Shown here: positions 61,683-64,000 of the stretch, one piece after another
Numbering within the stretch: position 1 is the stretch's first letter
Layout: each line of letters begins with the position of its first letter
Source of the DNA: Streptomyces albiflavescens
Lineage (GTDB): Bacteria; Actinomycetota; Actinomycetes; Streptomycetales; Streptomycetaceae
Direction: 5' to 3'
Length of the DNA: 64,000 nucleotides
Assembly (NCBI RefSeq): GCF_014645835.1
Contig: NZ_BMMM01000004.1
Location: forward strand, 188,470 to 252,469
Translations under genes and position numbers: made by a program
Notes under the pieces: generated by a model
What the model was told of the DNA's origin: nothing
Databases searched by the model: none
The model's input: only the letters and a program-made list of their open reading frames with translations

Positions 61683-61760
61683 TCAGGCAGAACGCCGACA
61701 GCCCATGCTCGTGACGCGCACGAAGTCCACGTGACGGCGTCGAACGAGCATCGGAAGCAT
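61683..61760 (-). CDS. 25-residue putative leader peptide (RRHVD...C type)
   Basis: The frame reads MLPMLVRRRHVDFVRVTSMGCRRSA. It has the RRRHVDF, a following RV, S and near-terminal Cys of the short actinobacterial leader peptides that are commonly found ahead of sulphur-metabolism genes, where cysteine codon reading is thought to control attenuation. It ends 110 bases before the dioxygenase start. No strong ribosome binding site is visible; GGGGCC is just upstream. Confidence 0.75.
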   Translation of the reverse strand: MLPMLVRRRHVDFVRVTSMGCRRSA

Positions 61761-61827
61761 GGCCCCAGAGTACTGCGGGGCGCCCGTTGCTCCTGTGCCC
61801 CACCTCACACCGCACCTGAAACGCAGA

Positions 61828-61900
61828 CGACCCGCGAGCTCGGGTCTCCCCGCCTCACGGCGGAGAAGCCGGCCGGACGTACCGGCGAGCTCGCGGGTCG
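61828..61900. other. 73-nt structured element, three-way junction with perfect 15-bp outer stem
   Basis: CGACCCGCGAGCTCG (61828-61842) and CGAGCTCGCGGGTCG (61886-61900) pair perfectly. The 43-base interior folds into a hairpin CCGCC-TCAC-GGCGG, extended by TCT/AGA past a two-base bulge, and a second stem CCGG...CCGG with a 9-base loop. This is a cloverleaf-like arm pattern. Strand unknown. It lies between the leader peptide and the mini-ORF. Confidence 0.75.
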
Positions 61901-61981
61901 GGTGACTGCTTGGGATTGGGGCCGGCTGCACGCACGGTTCACGCGCTGGTCCGGCACCGCACTGGATGTGGTGACGGGCCG

Positions 61982-62020
61982 CTAGCCCGCAGCCACCTCG
62001 CGTGTCCGGGATTCATACAT
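61982..62020 (-). CDS. 12-codon mini-ORF behind a perfect extended Shine-Dalgarno
   Basis: ATG at 62020 begins MYESRTREVAAG and a TAG. It is preceded, with a 6-base spacer, by GAAAGGAGGTGATC (62040-62027), which is complementary over 14 bases to the 3' end of 16S rRNA. Such full pairing is rare. The product is too short for inference; it may be a leader peptide or a ribosome-loading device. Confidence 0.45.
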   Translation of the reverse strand: MYESRTREVAAG

Positions 62021-62026
62021 GTACCC

Positions 62027-62040
62027 GATCACCTCCTTTC
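62027..62040 (-). promoter_or_regulatory. 14-nt perfect anti-anti-Shine-Dalgarno
   Basis: Minus-strand GAAAGGAGGTGATC is the exact complement of the 16S rRNA 3' tail GATCACCTCCTTTC. It decides the start of the 12-codon frame at 62020. Confidence 0.75.
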
Positions 62041-62077
62041 GGCGTGGGCCACACTTTAGGAACCGATTGGACACGGC

Positions 62078-63406
62078 TCAACCGATTTTTCGAGACGGTG
62101 ACGCTACGGACTCTGGCTGAGCGCTGTACCCGTACCCGTCGCCGCGCTGCAAGAGCCGCAGGTTCCAGTGAGAGACGTTGATCCGGCCTTCCGGCGTCGC
62201 GAGGCTGTGCTGCCCCCGGGCTCGGACGGAGACGCGTCCAGTCCAGGTGCCTGCCCATTTGCCGGTGGGGATGGTGGCGCGTACAAGATCCCCGGTGACG
62301 TATCCGAAGTGCTGCTTTGCGCGGACCCGCCGGAGACGAGGGAACCCGAACCGGTCCGGAGTGGTGCGGGTGTACGAGCCGCGCCCGGTCGCCTTGGCGA
62401 TGAGGATCTGCTTCGGCAGTCGGGTGATCGTGTCGCCGGTCTCGTGATCCAGGCGTCCGACGCAGAGGGCGTCCAAGGTGTGGGTCTTGTCCAGTCCCAT
62501 GGCGGTGCGGTTCCACTTCGTGCGGCCGCCTGACCATGCGTGAACGGGTTTGCCGAGGGCACTCAGTGCCTCGGTGAGTCGCCAGCGGGTCGCGTTCATG
62601 GCGGCGGCGTCATGGAGGGGCGTCTTGGCTTGTCGAAGGATCTTCGAGAGACGGTCCGGTTGGTGGGCCAGGAAGACGTGTACGGAGGTGCTGCCCTTGG
62701 CCTGGTTGCAAGCCACACAGGCGAGGACGAGGTTCGAGATGCGGTTCGAGCCGCCGCGACTGCGGGGCCTGAGGTGGTCGATGTTCAGGGGGACGTCGGT
62801 GGCGTCGCAGTAGGCGCAGGCGCGGTTCCACCTGGCGTGGAGGTAGGCGCGGGCTTCTGTCCCGGCGAGCGTGCCCTGCTGGTATTCGGCCTCGGTCAGG
62901 TCTCTACCTGCGCTCATGGAGTGGGTGTCGAAGGCGACGCGTTCTACGTGGATCTCCGTGACGGGTGCGTAGCGGCACAGACGGGTGGCGCGGGAGACGG
63001 TGGTGTCGACGCGGTGGCGCAAAGAGGGCGGCAGCCAGGCTCCGGGGCGGGTTCGGTTGTCCGAGCGGGAAGCTCGATAGCGGCAGTTGGCAGACCGGCG
63101 TCTGCGGCGGTAACCGGCGCGTTGCTGCATGCACAGGTGGATCTGATCGCCGCGGTGCTGGAGTTCGACCGAGACCAGGCCGCGTCGGACGGTGACAGCG
63201 GTGCCGTGCTCATCGGTCTCCTTCTTCTCGTCGGTGAGGGAGAGGCCTGTGCCCTTCGAGCCGGGATCGATGCGCAACTGCACGCCGTCGACCTCTGACT
63301 CGGCGAGCGGGCGGTCCTTCAGGCGGATGGTGAAGGGGACCTGCCGGACGACCACGGCTCGGCCCTTGTGGAGTAGTTCGCGGGCACGGGCGGGGTGGCA
63401 GGGCAT
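62078..63406 (-). CDS. iscB: IscB-type RNA-guided nuclease (HNH-RuvC)
   Basis: The 442-residue frame has RuvC I in RIDPGSKGTGLSL, an Arg-rich bridge helix in QQRAGYRRRRRSANCRYRASR, RuvC II in EIHVERVAFDTHSM, the HNH domain CAYCDATDVPLNIDHLRPRSRGGSNR to ACVACNQAKGS, and RuvC III DKTHTLDALCVG. The N-terminal PLMP domain begins in this frame at MPCHPARARELL; the conserved strand SRVFVLSKDGQPL is encoded upstream, but no standard start occurs between it and a TAG at 63464. No TnpA gene is near. It would cut DNA guided by an omega RNA. Confidence 0.9.
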   Translation of the reverse strand: MPCHPARARELLHKGRAVVVRQVPFTIRLKDRPLAESEVDGVQLRIDPGSKGTGLSLTDEKKETDEHGTAVTVRRGLVSVELQHRGDQIHLCMQQRAGYRRRRRSANCRYRASRSDNRTRPGAWLPPSLRHRVDTTVSRATRLCRYAPVTEIHVERVAFDTHSMSAGRDLTEAEYQQGTLAGTEARAYLHARWNRACAYCDATDVPLNIDHLRPRSRGGSNRISNLVLACVACNQAKGSTSVHVFLAHQPDRLSKILRQAKTPLHDAAAMNATRWRLTEALSALGKPVHAWSGGRTKWNRTAMGLDKTHTLDALCVGRLDHETGDTITRLPKQILIAKATGRGSYTRTTPDRFGFPRLRRVRAKQHFGYVTGDLVRATIPTGKWAGTWTGRVSVRARGQHSLATPEGRINVSHWNLRLLQRGDGYGYSAQPESVASPSRKIG

Positions 63407-63760
63407 GAGCGGCTGCCCGTCCTTGGAGAGGACGAAGACCCTGGATGCGCCGATGCCACCCGCCTACGTGCGTTCGTGTGTGGGAGAGTCACCGCTCCCG
63501 TTCTCTGCCGTCCCCACCGCCGCGGCGATGCTTTCGGCGTGACGCCGACGGGGTCCGGTGCCGTTCCCGTCGGTCTCCCCTCGCCCATGTTTCCTGCCGG
63601 TGCCCCGCGCGGTGGCGGCGTGTCCGTGAGCCGTTTCGTCCCTGCTCCCAGGGGTGTCTGCTCCCACGGATTCCAGAGCGGGCTGCTGAGGAAGCACAGC
63701 CCGGTGGGTCTGCTCGCCTGCAGGAAACGTAGTCGTCGAGGGCACCTCCCTGATCTTGCG
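63407..63760 (-). ncRNA. Candidate omega RNA scaffold region of the IscB system
   Basis: In IscB systems the omega RNA is encoded directly upstream of iscB. This region on the iscB strand has hairpins CCGACGGG/CCCGTCGG (63545-63573), CGGGCTG/CAGCCCG (63679-63703) and the near-palindrome CGGCGTGACGCCG (63535-63547), which may compete with the first. Its 5' limit, and so the guide, cannot be fixed from one sequence. Confidence 0.5.
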
Positions 63761-63949
63761 GATCGTGATGACTTGGGCTGGCCACTCAGGTTGTCCGCAG
63801 TACGGAGTGCGGTCGGGGAGCGAGTGGCCTCCCTTCTCGTGTGCGCCAGCCACGCTAGCGATCAGGGCCCGCTGGACGGCCAACCCCATCCGAATGCACT
63901 CATCCGTGCGAATTGATCCAAGATGTCGAACGTCCAGTCGGTGCGGCTG
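63761..63949. other. Non-coding DNA upstream of the omega RNA candidate
   Basis: I see no gene. The left end of the IscB element and the flanking guide DNA could lie here. The sequence becomes less GC-rich from 63890 on, with AATTGATCCAAGATG, and may be the boundary to the resident chromosome. Confidence 0.4.
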
Positions 63950-64000
63950 CTATTTCGGCCACTCCAGCACCCTCAGCTCAGGCCACTCCCGCGCCCACCG
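63950..64000 (-). CDS. Partial gene, C-terminal end only
   Basis: The last 51 bases on the minus strand read RWAREWPELRVLEWPK and a TAG. It looks like the end of a real protein running in from the right because of its Trp/Glu-rich and in-frame high-GC3 codons. It is too short to identify. Confidence 0.4.
   Translation of the reverse strand, partial: RWAREWPELRVLEWPK

Noticed and set aside
62027..62040. Fragment of a 16S rRNA gene
   Set aside because: Identity is limited to the 14 bases of the anti-Shine-Dalgarno tail, with no further rRNA sequence on either side; a ribosome binding site on the other strand explains it.
63395..63916. A 173-codon plus-strand frame upstream of iscB
   Set aside because: It overlaps the structured region expected to encode the omega RNA, has no ribosome site and no familiar sequence.

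Overview
The window is chromosomal DNA from an actinomycete, almost certainly a Streptomyces. The G+C content is very high, third codon positions are nearly all G or C, GTG and TTG starts are frequent, and purine-rich ribosome binding sites precede most genes. Signature genes are present: futalosine-pathway menaquinone genes, a HelD-type RNA polymerase ATPase, an XPB helicase pair, conservon-type cytochromes P450, and DUF3027, DUF2771 and DUF2530 proteins. Much of it looks like conserved core chromosome, with a more plastic stretch from about 33.2 to 47.2 kb and a mobile-element-derived right end.

Layout. 0.1-6.1 kb: cutC, a secreted lipoprotein serine protease, an MFS exporter divergent from an ArsR-type regulator, and a HelD-type ATPase. 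6.4-12.1 kb: a small conserved protein, a GT87 membrane glycosyltransferase, and the XPB helicase with its 846-residue partner. 12.3-20.0 kb: a HAAS-like membrane protein, a HAD phosphatase, a cold-shock protein, mqnD and mqnB for menaquinone, a DUF2771 lipoprotein, an MFS protein, a spacer with five GGA-loop hairpins, and a DUF3027 protein. 20.3-27.4 kb: a large sacsin/Hsp90-type ATPase, a secreted protein, a CtpE-like P-type ATPase and a DUF2530 protein. 27.7-32.2 kb: a purine permease, an RHH protein, a MarR-MFS pair, an RNA 2',3'-phosphodiesterase and a 28-residue membrane peptide.

32.2-41.0 kb: an aldo/keto reductase, a Uma2-type nuclease with a decayed second copy produced by a segmental duplication, a GNAT enzyme, an SGNH hydrolase, a 33-bp tandem repeat, a surface protein, serC, and a decayed conservon. 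In the conservon, the middle of the CvnA histidine kinase is fused in frame to the second half of a CYP157 P450, and an intact CYP154 follows. 41.2-47.9 kb: an FAD/Fe-S oxidoreductase, a FemX-like transferase behind 8- and 9-bp repeats, an EamA exporter and a membrane protein. 48.1-58.2 kb: one long, tightly overlapping catabolic operon (TIGR03084 protein, AtuA-like protein, acyl-CoA carboxylase beta and alpha, acyl-CoA dehydrogenase, 4-coumarate-type CoA ligase, enoyl-CoA hydratase, TetR regulator). A 14-bp perfect palindrome ahead of it is the obvious candidate TetR site. 58.2-61.6 kb: pdxH, citrate synthase and an IPNS-like dioxygenase preceded by a short cysteine-containing leader peptide.

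The right end carries a stand-alone iscB (RNA-guided nuclease of the OMEGA group). Its conserved N-terminal strand is encoded upstream of the first usable start codon, and the structured DNA ahead of it is where an omega RNA would be expected. Between iscB and the dioxygenase lie a 12-codon frame behind a 14-nt perfect anti-SD complement and a 73-nt three-way-junction structure with 15-bp perfect outer arms.

All assignments rest on reading the sequence and on family knowledge; no database search was run.
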